54,049 nt of DNA from Actinomycetota bacterium (GTDB lineage Bacteria > Actinomycetota > Geothermincolia > Geothermincolales > RBG-13-55-18). Below the pieces are notes generated by a model, which saw only the letters and a list, made by a program, of their open reading frames with translations, was not told the DNA's origin and ran no database searches. Numbering within the stretch: the stretch's first letter is position 1; the number at the start of each line of letters is the position of its first letter. Where the stretch lies: positions 1 to 54,049 of the forward strand of contig JBFLWJ010000009.1 in the NCBI GenBank assembly GCA_040757835.1, written 5' to 3'. This document shows, piece after piece, positions 29,392-37,467 of the stretch. The translations under genes and the position numbers were made by a program.

Positions 29392-29633
29392 TGGCTGTTC
29401 ATGACAACACAAGTGTCTCAGTGGAAGCAGGGAAAGCGGCACGATAGCGGCGTGGCATACCTGCCCCGCCGTTTCTTCGTGGAGCTACTCTCGCCAGGCC
29501 AGCCCTCCGGCTAAATGGGCGCGGCCTGTGGAATGCAGCGGCCCGCACGGCCGCGGAAGCGCCACTCATACAGGTCCTTTCCCTCTTATGACGGCAACGG
29601 GTCGCGTGCGTAAAACATGAGGAGGATGCGAGG

Positions 29634-30974
29634 ATGGGCAAATGGGAAGAGGAATATAAGAGGAAGCTGACCACGGCTGAGGATGTGGCGAAGAGCATAA
29701 AGGACGGCGACAGGCTGTTCTGCGGCAGCGGCTCGAGCGCCCCCAGCGGTATCCTGGATGCGCTCTTCGACCGGGCGGAGGAGCTGAACGACGTGATCTT
29801 CGGGGGCCTGATAATGCTGGCCCCCACCTACAAGATCCTCTCCGCGGAGATGTGCCGGCACATCATGTTCAACAACCTATACGCCACCCCCCTGGACCGA
29901 CAGGCCCTGCACGACGGGATCAGCGAGCACACGCCCTTCCACTTCTCCGACCTGCCCCGACTCGCCTCGGAGTATGCGGATTACAAGACGGTCATCACCC
30001 AGGCGGGGCCCATGGACCGGCACGGATACTTGTCCTGCGGGGTCTCGGGCAACTTCCTGGACGTCGTCCATACCCTGGACCGGCTCATCTTGGAGGTTAA
30101 CGAGAACGTGCCCACGGTGCACGGGCGCAACTTCTGGCACATCTCGCAGGTGGAGGCGTTGGTGGAACACAGCGTCCCGGTCTTTCCCCTCCCGCCCGAG
30201 CCGGTGACCGAGGTGGACCAGGCCATCGCGGAGAACATCGCCGCTTACATCAACGACGGCGATACCATCCAGCTGGGTATCGGCGCCGTGCCCAACGCCA
30301 TCGGAGAGTGCCTGCTGGAGAAGAAGCACCTGGGATGCTACACCGAGATGCTCACCGACGCCATCATGAAGCTCTTCGAGGCAGAAGCCCTGGACAACAG
30401 CAGGAAGACCTTCTACCCCTACCAGTTCAACGCCTTCTTCTCCGGCGGATCCAACGAACTTTACGAGTGGCTTGACGGCAATCCCATGGTCTATTTCTCC
30501 CCCATCTCCTACAACAACGACCCCAACAATGTGGCCAAGAACGACAACATGGTCTCAATCAACTCCACCCTGGAGATAGACATCACCGGCCAGTGCTGCT
30601 CGGAGTCCATCGGGCCCTACCAGTACAGCGCCACCGGCGGGCAGGTGGACTTCACGCGGGGCACCTACATGGCCCGGGGAGGCAGGGCCTTCATCGCCAC
30701 CCACTCCACCACTTTCGACAAGGCCAAGGGCGAGACGATCTCCAAGATCGTCCCCCATCTCAGGGAGGGTGCCACGGTCACCCTCACCCGCACCGACACC
30801 ATGTTCGTGGCCACCGAGTACGGCGTGGTAAACCTAAAGGGCAAGACGCTGCGCGAACGTGCGCAGGCCCTCATCTCCATCGCCCATCCCGATTTCCGCG
30901 GCGAGCTGATCCGGTACGCCAAGAACATAAAGTACTTCATCTTCCCCGAGCACGAGGAGGCCTGTAAAGCTTAG
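29634..30974 (+). CDS. Class I CoA-transferase (acetyl-CoA hydrolase / 4-hydroxybutyrate or butyrate CoA-transferase type)
   Basis: This enzyme moves CoA between acyl-CoA and acetate or another acid through a glutamyl-CoA intermediate. The 446-residue length matches AbfT/Cat1-type enzymes. Glu238, in CYTEMLTDA, aligns with the catalytic Glu of that group. GIGAVPNAIGE, the oxyanion-type GGQVDFTRGTYMARGG and a C-terminal TEYGVVNLKGKT are also family blocks. GAGGAGG precedes the ATG. Such transferases are common in fermenting anaerobes. The acyl substrate cannot be fixed from sequence. Confidence 0.9.
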   Translation: MGKWEEEYKRKLTTAEDVAKSIKDGDRLFCGSGSSAPSGILDALFDRAEELNDVIFGGLIMLAPTYKILSAEMCRHIMFNNLYATPLDRQALHDGISEHTPFHFSDLPRLASEYADYKTVITQAGPMDRHGYLSCGVSGNFLDVVHTLDRLILEVNENVPTVHGRNFWHISQVEALVEHSVPVFPLPPEPVTEVDQAIAENIAAYINDGDTIQLGIGAVPNAIGECLLEKKHLGCYTEMLTDAIMKLFEAEALDNSRKTFYPYQFNAFFSGGSNELYEWLDGNPMVYFSPISYNNDPNNVAKNDNMVSINSTLEIDITGQCCSESIGPYQYSATGGQVDFTRGTYMARGGRAFIATHSTTFDKAKGETISKIVPHLREGATVTLTRTDTMFVATEYGVVNLKGKTLRERAQALISIAHPDFRGELIRYAKNIKYFIFPEHEEACKA

Positions 30975-30997
30975 GCGCGACCGCGAGAGCGACAGCC

Positions 30998-31024
30998 AGC
31001 GGGACCGGCGATGCCGGTCCCGCT
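30998..31024. terminator. Perfect 12-bp hairpin after the CoA-transferase
   Basis: AGCGGGACCGGC (30998-31009) pairs exactly with GCCGGTCCCGCT (31013-31024) around GAT. It lies 24 nt after the stop codon. The downstream sequence TCGCTTGTCCCC is only mildly T-rich. It is a likely transcript end. Confidence 0.6.
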
Positions 31025-31119
31025 TCGCTTGTCCCCCATCATGTCGCCCGGGCCGGGAACTCTCTATAGTTCAAGCCGTCAGAAGCACTGTACGATACTC
31101 ATAAGAGGGAGCTGATGTG

Positions 31120-31221
31120 ATGAGAGACTACAGAAAATGGCTGCAGGTGATCGTCGTCCTGGTGGTCCTGGCCGCTGCCGCCCTGTTGATAGTGGCGGGG
31201 GGCTGCGAGAAGAGCACCTGA
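31120..31221 (+). CDS. 33-residue putative mini-lipoprotein
   Basis: The ATG at 31120 is preceded by GAGGGAG. The peptide is MRDYRKWLQ, a 19-residue hydrophobic stretch, then VAGGC and EKST before a TGA. Basic N terminus, hydrophobic core and a Cys after Ala-Gly-Gly form a lipoprotein-type signal, although -3 is Ala rather than Leu. After cleavage only CEKST would remain. It lies between a hairpin and a convergent membrane-protein gene. It could be a membrane micropeptide, a peptide signal precursor, or a chance frame. Confidence 0.5.
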   Translation: MRDYRKWLQVIVVLVVLAAAALLIVAGGCEKST

Positions 31222-31255
31222 AGCCTGGACCGGGGCCTCGTCGAGGCCGCCGAGA

Positions 31256-32152
31256 CTATTTCTTGGGGGGCCTGCGCCTTACGGGTTGCTTGCTAGCCCC
31301 CGACCCTCCGCCCGACTTCTTCCCCGACTTGGCCTTCTTCTTCCTCTCCTCCTCCAGCACGTGGTAGTAGAAGCGGTTGAAGGCCGCCGCCACGAAGGCG
31401 AGCCTGCTTCCCTCCACCAGAGCCAGGGTGAGGAGGAAGACGAAGACGGCCACCATCACCGGGACCAGCCGCAGGGCGTACAAGGACGCTATGAAAAAGG
31501 TGCGCACCACCAGTTCCGGCACGATGAGGAGCAGCACCGCGTCGCGATACCTCGGCTTCACCACCTGGTAGCTGGCCCGTATGACCTCGTCCACCTTCCT
31601 GCCTCCCTCAAAGACCATCATCTGGGGGGCCATGACCACCAGGACCAGGATGAGATCGGTGACGATGTAGCCCAGGTAGACATTGATATAGACAAGAAGC
31701 TCCTGGCTCGCCCCGCTACCCTGGCCGGACGCCACGTAGCTCAGGAGCAGGCCTACGGCGATCGAGGCGAACTGCATCACGAAGATGTTCACCAGCCCGA
31801 CGACCATGCCCAGCCATACGGGCGATCCCCCTAGGCCGGAGACCCCGCGCAGGGCGTCGCCGTAAGATCCGCCCTTTCCGCCCCTGGCGCGGTCATCGTA
31901 GACCCACACCGCCATGCACCAGAAGATGAAGATGAGAGAGAAGCAGACCGCATAACCGACGATCCACAAGGCCATGGAGATGTTACGGGTCATACCGTCG
32001 ATCATGACCATGCCGGGTATGCAGAACTGGTTGAGAAAGATAAGCGGCACGGCCGCGAGTGCGAGCAGGAGGAACATCAGGGGACGGCGCCGGAAATCGC
32101 CCCAGGCATCCAGCAGTATCGAACGGACCAGGCTGCGCTCCCTGTCCGGCAA
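31256..32152 (-). CDS. Multi-helix membrane protein with a basic C-terminal tail (TTG start)
   Basis: The start is the TTG at 32152 after GAGGAGGAG; the open frame upstream of it is not coding. The 298 residues contain about six hydrophobic helices between residues 25 and 255. An amphipathic DGMTRNISMALW region and an FEGGRKVDEVIRASYQVVKPRYRD cytoplasmic loop lie among them. The tail from about 260 is a Lys/Arg/Ser/Gly-rich, disordered stretch. The family was not recognised. It is divergently transcribed from the basic protein at 32286. Confidence 0.75.
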   Translation of the reverse strand: MPDRERSLVRSILLDAWGDFRRRPLMFLLLALAAVPLIFLNQFCIPGMVMIDGMTRNISMALWIVGYAVCFSLIFIFWCMAVWVYDDRARGGKGGSYGDALRGVSGLGGSPVWLGMVVGLVNIFVMQFASIAVGLLLSYVASGQGSGASQELLVYINVYLGYIVTDLILVLVVMAPQMMVFEGGRKVDEVIRASYQVVKPRYRDAVLLLIVPELVVRTFFIASLYALRLVPVMVAVFVFLLTLALVEGSRLAFVAAAFNRFYYHVLEEERKKKAKSGKKSGGGSGASKQPVRRRPPKK

Positions 32153-32234
32153 ATCTCCTCCTCGTCCTGGTAAGGTGAAACACGCTACTCCAAGATAAGC
32201 AGCCTGAAATGCCGCGTCAACCACGGCCAGAGGG

Positions 32235-32240
32235 TATAAT
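32235..32240 (+). promoter_or_regulatory. -10 box upstream of the basic membrane-anchored protein
   Basis: A perfect TATAAT lies 46 nt before the ATG at 32286. No consensus -35 is seen 16-18 nt upstream. Confidence 0.4.
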
Positions 32241-32285
32241 ACATCCATTACACGATGATACGGGTATCGGAGGAGGTGCTTGTTG

Positions 32286-32660
32286 ATGAGCGAGGCAGGC
32301 GGAGAGAACCTTGGACCAAAGGTCGGCATGGCGGCCGGTGCCCTGGCGGCCCTCCTCATCCTGCGCCGCTTGAGGAAGCGCCGCAAGGCCAAGAAACTGG
32401 CCAAGGCGCGGGCGAAGGCGAGGGCACGGGCCATAGACCTGCGCGTAAAAGAAGAGAAGGCGCGCGGGAAGACCGCGAAGAAAGCAGGAAAAAAGGAGGG
32501 CAAGAGGGGCAAGAAAGACCGCTCCATCCTGGAGCAGCTGGTCCGCTTCACCATTCTCGCCCTGGCCAAGAGGGCCATCACCCAGCAGATCGAGCTGGCG
32601 GGCAAAGACCTGGGGAGCAGCAAGCTCGGCAAGAAGGTCGTGGGCGCCACCGGGGCCTGA
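32286..32660 (+). CDS. Lys/Arg/Ala-rich protein with an N-terminal hydrophobic segment
   Basis: A 124-residue protein from the ATG at 32286, 8 nt after AGGAGGT; two in-frame TTGs lie closer to the SD. A short hydrophobic stretch (about 14-26, VGMAAGALAALLIL) is followed by some 50 residues rich in Lys, Arg and Ala. That composition recalls histone H1-like bacterial proteins. A second weakly hydrophobic helix (LEQLVRFTILALAKRAI) comes next. A membrane-bound nucleic-acid-binding role is one reading. No homologous family is recognised. Confidence 0.7.
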   Translation: MSEAGGENLGPKVGMAAGALAALLILRRLRKRRKAKKLAKARAKARARAIDLRVKEEKARGKTAKKAGKKEGKRGKKDRSILEQLVRFTILALAKRAITQQIELAGKDLGSSKLGKKVVGATGA

Positions 32661-32669
32661 GCGACAGCC

Positions 32670-33389
32670 ATGGGCGAACGGGAAATGGAACACCTGGCGG
32701 AACCGCCTGACCTCTCCGGGGTCCTGGCGGCCAATCCCTATCCGGGGCGGGGCGTACTCTGCGCGTGTTGCGGTGACGGCAGCGTGGCCGCCGGCTACTT
32801 CGTCACCGGTCGCAGCGAGGCTTCCCGCGAGCGCGAGATCAGGCTTACCGACGGCGGGGAACTGGCGGTTGCCGCCAGGGGCGACGCGGGTTTCGACCCC
32901 CTGCGCCACTATATCGCCGCCACCGCCTCCCCCGACTGGCTGGTGTTCGGCAACGGGGCGCAGGTCTCGACCGTAGCCGGGAGGCTGGCGCGGGGGGACG
33001 GGCCGGCGCCGGCCCTCGACGGCCTCGAACACGAACCGGACGGTCCCATCTACACCGACCGCATCACGGCGGTCATGCGCCGCCCCCAGGGGAACCTGGC
33101 GGTCATCGGGGCCGCCAGGCGGAGCACGGTGTCCGCGGCACGCAGCGACATAGTCACCATGACCGTGCGCGACCTGCATCCCGGAAGGGGGGTGCTCCTC
33201 ACCACCTACCACTCCGACGGCCAGACCATCATTGGGGGGCAGCCCTTTGTCGCGGTGCGCATCTCTGCCGCAAACGGCGCGGAGCTCCTCGATGAGCTGT
33301 GGTCCGGCCTCAATCCCGACTACCGCGTCGCGGCCATGGTCCTCCCGGTGACGGAAGAGGTCGCCGGCGCTCTCATCAGGAACGCGTGA
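32670..33389 (+). CDS. PurO-like IMP cyclohydrolase
   Basis: The 239 residues show the IMP cyclohydrolase-like pattern: LAANPYPGRGVL near residue 20, GRSEASREREI at about 47-57, HYIAATASPDWLVFGNG and a TYHSDGQTIIGGQPF segment. This is the archaeal PurO-type fold, which closes FAICAR to IMP and is unrelated to PurH. It is encoded 9 bp after the basic protein and far from the pur cluster, which already has a bifunctional PurH. Either it is a back-up enzyme or it acts on a related formamido-imidazole compound. Confidence 0.75.
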   Translation: MGEREMEHLAEPPDLSGVLAANPYPGRGVLCACCGDGSVAAGYFVTGRSEASREREIRLTDGGELAVAARGDAGFDPLRHYIAATASPDWLVFGNGAQVSTVAGRLARGDGPAPALDGLEHEPDGPIYTDRITAVMRRPQGNLAVIGAARRSTVSAARSDIVTMTVRDLHPGRGVLLTTYHSDGQTIIGGQPFVAVRISAANGAELLDELWSGLNPDYRVAAMVLPVTEEVAGALIRNA

Positions 33390-33404
33390 GCGGCCCGTGC
33401 GGCG

Positions 33405-33605
33405 TCAGGGCTTGAAACCGGTGGGGGACTTCTCCCCCTTCTCCGCCGTATCCAGGATGAGACGGTACGCCCTCTCGAAGAGCCCGAAATAGGCGTCCGC
33501 GTCGCGGTACCCGGCGCTCTCCTCCTCGCCCGCGAACTCCAGGTACCTGCTCACGAGGTCGAGCGCCACCTCCGCCTGGGTCTTGGACAGGAACCCGTCC
33601 GGCAT
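33405..33605 (-). CDS. Small hypothetical protein
   Basis: A 66-residue acidic, helical protein (MPDGFLSKTQAEVALDLVSR...). The ATG at 33605 follows GAGGAG closely. It has no membrane segment or cysteine. It is convergent with the PurO-like gene, 15 bp away. No family is recognised; codon use looks like its neighbours, with strong G/C at third positions. Confidence 0.6.
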   Translation of the reverse strand: MPDGFLSKTQAEVALDLVSRYLEFAGEEESAGYRDADAYFGLFERAYRLILDTAEKGEKSPTGFKP

Positions 33606-33756
33606 CTCTCCTCACTCCCCTCTCAACGTCCGAATACATATGCCGTGCCGCCCCGCGGGGTACGGTCCGGCAGCAACATTCCCGCTGGCTGGATTATAAT
33701 GATTTAGTCATGCGGGTTAAAGCGGGCCGTCGCGATGAGCCCGAAAGGAGAGCGCT

Positions 33757-34167
33757 TTGGCCATTGCCGTAGTCGCCCTGGTCTTCTTCACGATCCTGGG
33801 TCTTTTGGCCATCCTCTACACGGTGCACTTCCGCCGCCGCGCCCTGTCCATGGGTTCGCAGAGGTTGCAGGCCGCTCTCTCGCGCACCGTCAGCGGAGAT
33901 GAGGAAGCCACGGAAGTCGAGCTGAGCCTGGGCATCTCGCAACTGGAGGCCAGGCTCAACCGAGTGCTCTACTCCCTCCTGGGGGTCCTCGTGGTGATCC
34001 TGGTCGCGTGCCTCGTCCTCGTCGCCCAGTCCCGGCTGCCCGAGTTGACCCTGGCGCTCTCGGGCCTGTGTCTCTTCCTCACCTCGCTGGCCATCTGCAC
34101 CACCATGATAAGGGACATCCTGAAGCGCGCCGCCAGGCTTCCCGAAAAGGCTGGACCTCCGGCGTGA
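33757..34167 (+). CDS. Three-helix membrane protein (TTG start)
   Basis: A 136-residue protein beginning at TTG 33757, 6 nt after AAAGGAG. Hydrophobic segments lie at about 2-21, 71-90 and 96-115. A cytoplasmic region between the first two carries charged helical sequence (SGDEEATEVELSLGISQLEARLN). A TATAAT at 33695-33700 may be its -10 box. The family was not recognised. It is 191 bp upstream of the membrane-anchored oxidoreductase gene. Confidence 0.7.
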   Translation: MAIAVVALVFFTILGLLAILYTVHFRRRALSMGSQRLQAALSRTVSGDEEATEVELSLGISQLEARLNRVLYSLLGVLVVILVACLVLVAQSRLPELTLALSGLCLFLTSLAICTTMIRDILKRAARLPEKAGPPA

Positions 34168-34358
34168 GGCGGCACGAGCGCACCTCCAGCACCTCCCGCG
34201 GCGCCGCCTAGCCGGGCCCGTGTTCCTCAACCCCGCACCTCCGCCCGTCCGGTGAGGTCATCGCCATCCCGGCAATAAAGGGAAGGGCTTGCCTTGTGAG
34301 GTATATTTATCTGGGATCAAGCTCACGCGTGCCCGGAGAAAGACCAGGGAGGTCGGAG

Positions 34359-36656
34359 ATGCCGAGGAAGGGGCTTTTGCGTTTTATCCTGGCCTGCCTG
34401 CCGTGGATGGTCCTGCCCGCCCTCTCCTTCTTCGGCTTTCCGCTGTGGGGAGCTGCGGGCGGGCTGACCATAATCGTGCTGCTCTTCTTCCTCATGCCCT
34501 CCGGCAGGAGATGGGGCATCCTGCAGGCCTTCTCCCTCCTCTTCTTCGTGGTGGCCTGCGCCGCGGTCATCATGCTGGGGGAAGACATAGACACCCGTAT
34601 ACCGAACCTGCTCGCCGGGGGTTTCGCCTGCCTTTCCATCATGGCCGGATACGGCGCCATCGAGGGGGTGTTCTTTCCCGCCCAGTACGTCTACCTCGAC
34701 TATCCCGAGAGCATGCGCGAGAGCCCGATCCTGCGGCAGATGCTATGGGTGCTTACCATCGCCTGGGACGGCGTCTTCGTGGCCGGCCTGGTCGTGAACC
34801 TGGTTTGCATGCTGGCCCTGCGCGGAGACACCTCCACCGACACCGCGGCCATCGCCTCCGCCGCCCTCATCGCCGCGGGCGTGGTCGCGACGCCGTTCAT
34901 CGTCATCATGGTGCCGAAGCGCCTGGAGTCGGGCCTGGTGGAAAAGGGGCCTCTTTCCATAAAATGGGAACCTCCCGCCATCGAGACCGGACGTCCGCTG
35001 CGCAAGAACGAGTACGACGTTGCGGTGGTGGGGTCCGGCATCGGGGGCCTGTCCTGCGCGTCGCTGCTCTCCCAGGCGGGCATGAAGGTGATAGTGGCGG
35101 AGAAGGCCCGGCTGGTGGGGGGGTACTGCCAGACCTACGACTGGGAGGGCTTCCCGCTCAACTCTGGGCCCACCGTGCTTCTGGGCGGGGGCGAGGGAGG
35201 CGTCCTTGGCGCCCTCATCCACCGCCTGGGACTGGAGAACGAGGTCCCCATGCGCCGGATGCACTGGGGGGTGGCGGACGGGAAGATCGCCCTGCGGCTG
35301 GGGATGGGGATCGACGAGGACCTGGCGAAGATAGAGGGCAAGTTCCCGTCCTCGCGCGACGGCTTGAGGCGCCTCCTCGGCGACCTGCGCCGTTTCCGAG
35401 GGGAACTCCTGGACCGCCCCGATCCGCTCACCTCACCGCTCCCCTGCGATCTGCAGGAATATCACGAGCAGTTCATACGCCACCCCATTTCCGCCCTGTG
35501 GCAGAACCTCAGCTTCCAGGCGATGATGGACGAGTACCTCCCGGACGAACAGCTGGGCGACCTGCTGCTCAGGACCTCATCGCTCCTGGGCGGAGACCCG
35601 CGCCGTTTCCCGGCCTACGAGGGCGCCCGCCTGCTCGTCGCCCTCCTCCTGGACGGTATCCACTACCCCGCCAACCACTTATCCCACCTCAGCCAGAAGC
35701 TGGCGGGCGTGGTGACCGGCGCGGGGGGAGAGGTGCTGACCTCCTGCGCGGTGGAGGAAGTGCTCATCCAGGGTGAGGGGGTCAGGGGGCGCCCCATAGG
35801 GCTGCGCCTGGCCGACGGCTCGCAGGTGCGGTCCAACGTGGTGGTGCTGAACATGGACCCGCGCCGCGCCATGACCGGCATGCTCCAGCCCTCCAACCTG
35901 GGTTTCGAGTTCGTGCGGGAGATGGAGAAGCTAAAGGTGTCGCCTTCCGCCTTCGTCCTGCACCTCGTCTTCCAGGAAAACCTGCGCATGCCCGAGAGGG
36001 TCTTCCTCTTCCTCCCCAAGGCACGGCGGGTACGGACCGGGGACACCTACCTGGAGGTGACCGCGATAACCCTCACCAAGGAGGCCTGCACCGACCCGGA
36101 CAGACCGGGCTGCGTCCTGCTGGCGAGGATAAACGTCCCGAGCAAGTGCTATCACGCTTTCGAGAACGAGGCCCAGGGCGCGGAGATGGGGGCCGAGCTG
36201 ACCTACCTGGTAAAGGAGGAGATCGCCTCCATCCTGCCGGCGGTCAAGAAGGCGGTAAGGGAATTCGTGACCCTTCCCTCCCATTTCACCCGCCTCACCG
36301 CCAACGGGCAGGGAGCGGCCTTCGGTTTCGCCTCCACCCTCGACCAGTGGTACTATCGGCGGCCTGGGCCCCGGATGCCCCTGGCCAACCTGTACCTGGT
36401 TGGCGCCTGGAGCAGGTTCGGCGGCGGCGTGGAGGGCGCGGTCCTCAGCGGAGTGATAGCCGCGCGCGAACTCTGCGGGGAGCATCCCTACGGAGGCGCC
36501 ACGGGTACGGGCGCGGCGGTAAAGGCCGCTGGCGCGGAAACACCCATGGAGCCGAAGAGGGACGGCGGGAAGAAACGCGGCCTGCGCCGTGGCCGCAAGG
36601 AGGAGGAGGAGGAGGAGGAGGAGGAGGCGGCGGAAGGGGACGATGTCGAGGGATGA
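34359..36656 (+). CDS. Membrane-anchored CrtI/CrtISO-like FAD oxidoreductase with acidic tail
   Basis: A fusion of 765 residues. The ATG at 34359 lies 6 nt after GGAGG; a GTG at 34296 would add 21 residues. Residues 8-185 form about six hydrophobic helices of no recognised family. From about 220 the sequence is a phytoene desaturase/carotenoid isomerase-type flavoprotein: VVGSGIGGLSCASLLSQAG, GGYCQTYDWEGFPLNSGPT, and near the end LYLVGAWSRFGGGVEGAVLSG. The tail is Lys/Arg then poly-Glu, from an (AGG)10 tract. A lipid-soluble polyene or quinone-like substrate is plausible. The stop overlaps the next gene by 14 nt. Confidence 0.8.
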   Translation: MPRKGLLRFILACLPWMVLPALSFFGFPLWGAAGGLTIIVLLFFLMPSGRRWGILQAFSLLFFVVACAAVIMLGEDIDTRIPNLLAGGFACLSIMAGYGAIEGVFFPAQYVYLDYPESMRESPILRQMLWVLTIAWDGVFVAGLVVNLVCMLALRGDTSTDTAAIASAALIAAGVVATPFIVIMVPKRLESGLVEKGPLSIKWEPPAIETGRPLRKNEYDVAVVGSGIGGLSCASLLSQAGMKVIVAEKARLVGGYCQTYDWEGFPLNSGPTVLLGGGEGGVLGALIHRLGLENEVPMRRMHWGVADGKIALRLGMGIDEDLAKIEGKFPSSRDGLRRLLGDLRRFRGELLDRPDPLTSPLPCDLQEYHEQFIRHPISALWQNLSFQAMMDEYLPDEQLGDLLLRTSSLLGGDPRRFPAYEGARLLVALLLDGIHYPANHLSHLSQKLAGVVTGAGGEVLTSCAVEEVLIQGEGVRGRPIGLRLADGSQVRSNVVVLNMDPRRAMTGMLQPSNLGFEFVREMEKLKVSPSAFVLHLVFQENLRMPERVFLFLPKARRVRTGDTYLEVTAITLTKEACTDPDRPGCVLLARINVPSKCYHAFENEAQGAEMGAELTYLVKEEIASILPAVKKAVREFVTLPSHFTRLTANGQGAAFGFASTLDQWYYRRPGPRMPLANLYLVGAWSRFGGGVEGAVLSGVIAARELCGEHPYGGATGTGAAVKAAGAETPMEPKRDGGKKRGLRRGRKEEEEEEEEEAAEGDDVEG
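36598..36627 (+). repeat. (AGG)10 microsatellite in the oxidoreductase tail
   Basis: Ten perfect AGG units encode a run of glutamates in the oxidoreductase frame. Unit slippage changes the tail by whole residues and does not shift the frame. It ends 15 nt before the start codon of the metallophosphoesterase and is itself SD-like (GGAGG), so unit number could also tune that gene's translation. Confidence 0.8.
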
Positions 36657-37455
36657 CCGGCGCTTTACCATAGCGCAGCTCTCCGACCTGCACTGCGGCG
36701 ACCTCCGGTTCGACCGCGGGCTCATGGCCAACTGCATCGCGACCGTCAACGCGGAGGAGCCCGACCTGGTGGTCCTGGCGGGCGACCTCACCCTGGAAGG
36801 CTACCGGGAACAGTTCGAGGAAGCCCGGGGATATCTCGACGAAATCTCCTGCCCGCACAAGATAGTCATCGCCGGCAACCACGACTGCCGCAACGTGGGA
36901 TACGTCTTTTTCGAGGAGCTCTTCGGGCCCCGCAGGTCATCGCTGCGCTTCACCCACAGCGGCGCGTGCGGCGGGGGCCTGGGCGAGGAGGTCGAGGTGG
37001 TGGCGGTGGATTCCAACAAGCCGGACGTGAACGACGGGGAGGTGGGGCGCCATAACTACGAGTTCATCGCGGGGGAGTTCTCCGCCGGCGCCACCTTCAA
37101 GGTCTTCGTCCTCCACCACCACCTGGTGCACATACCCGGGACCGGCAGGGAGCGGAACATCGTGTGGGACGCGGGCGACGTCCTCAGGGTCTTGCGGGAT
37201 ATGCAGGCGGACATCGTGCTCAGCGGCCACAAGCACGTCCCGTACGTGTGGCCGCTCGCGCGCATGTACCTCATCACCTCCGGCACCGCAGCGACCCACC
37301 GTACGCGAGGGTCCACGCCGCCGTCATTCAACATCATCCAGGTGGTGGGAGAGGAGATTACCGTCGATGTGGTCTCCAGCATCGACGGCTCCCGCCAGAG
37401 CGGCCTCTACCCGCGCTGGTGGTGCCACGAGAGGTTCGCGGATTACCGCGGGTAG
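36643..37455 (+). CDS. Calcineurin-like metallophosphoesterase
   Basis: A 270-residue cytoplasmic phosphoesterase, started at ATG 36643 (MSRDDRRFTIAQLSDLHCGD). The metal motifs are in order: Asp15/His17 (SDLHCG), GDLT (47-50), GNHD (78-81), HHH around VLHHHLVH, and SGHKHVPY. The layout is that of class III cyclic-nucleotide and related phosphodiesterases, but the substrate is open. Translation is coupled to the upstream oxidoreductase by a 14-nt overlap. It converges with the receiver gene, 12 bp away. Confidence 0.88.
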   Translation: MSRDDRRFTIAQLSDLHCGDLRFDRGLMANCIATVNAEEPDLVVLAGDLTLEGYREQFEEARGYLDEISCPHKIVIAGNHDCRNVGYVFFEELFGPRRSSLRFTHSGACGGGLGEEVEVVAVDSNKPDVNDGEVGRHNYEFIAGEFSAGATFKVFVLHHHLVHIPGTGRERNIVWDAGDVLRVLRDMQADIVLSGHKHVPYVWPLARMYLITSGTAATHRTRGSTPPSFNIIQVVGEEITVDVVSSIDGSRQSGLYPRWWCHERFADYRG

Positions 37456-37467
37456 GGAGCGGCGGGA

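Larger units (their letters stand above)
29243..29633. other. 391-bp gap between the sigma gene and the CoA-transferase
   Basis: The gap holds an inverted GCAATGAC-type repeat (29269-29300) and an 11-bp hairpin (29363-29391). It also holds an open frame of 37 codons from the ATG at 29401, which lacks a ribosome binding site and is not called. A strong GAGGAGG site serves the next gene. No convincing -35/-10 pair was seen. Confidence 0.6.

Noticed and set aside
29401..29514. 37-codon open frame between the sigma and CoA-transferase genes
   Set aside because: No ribosome binding site, no recognisable sequence, and it lies beside a repeat.
36589..36642. Poly-Arg N-terminal extension of the metallophosphoesterase
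   Set aside because: It is the AGG repeat read in another frame. The family start is MSRDDRRF, and the codons upstream overlap the Glu tail of the preceding gene.
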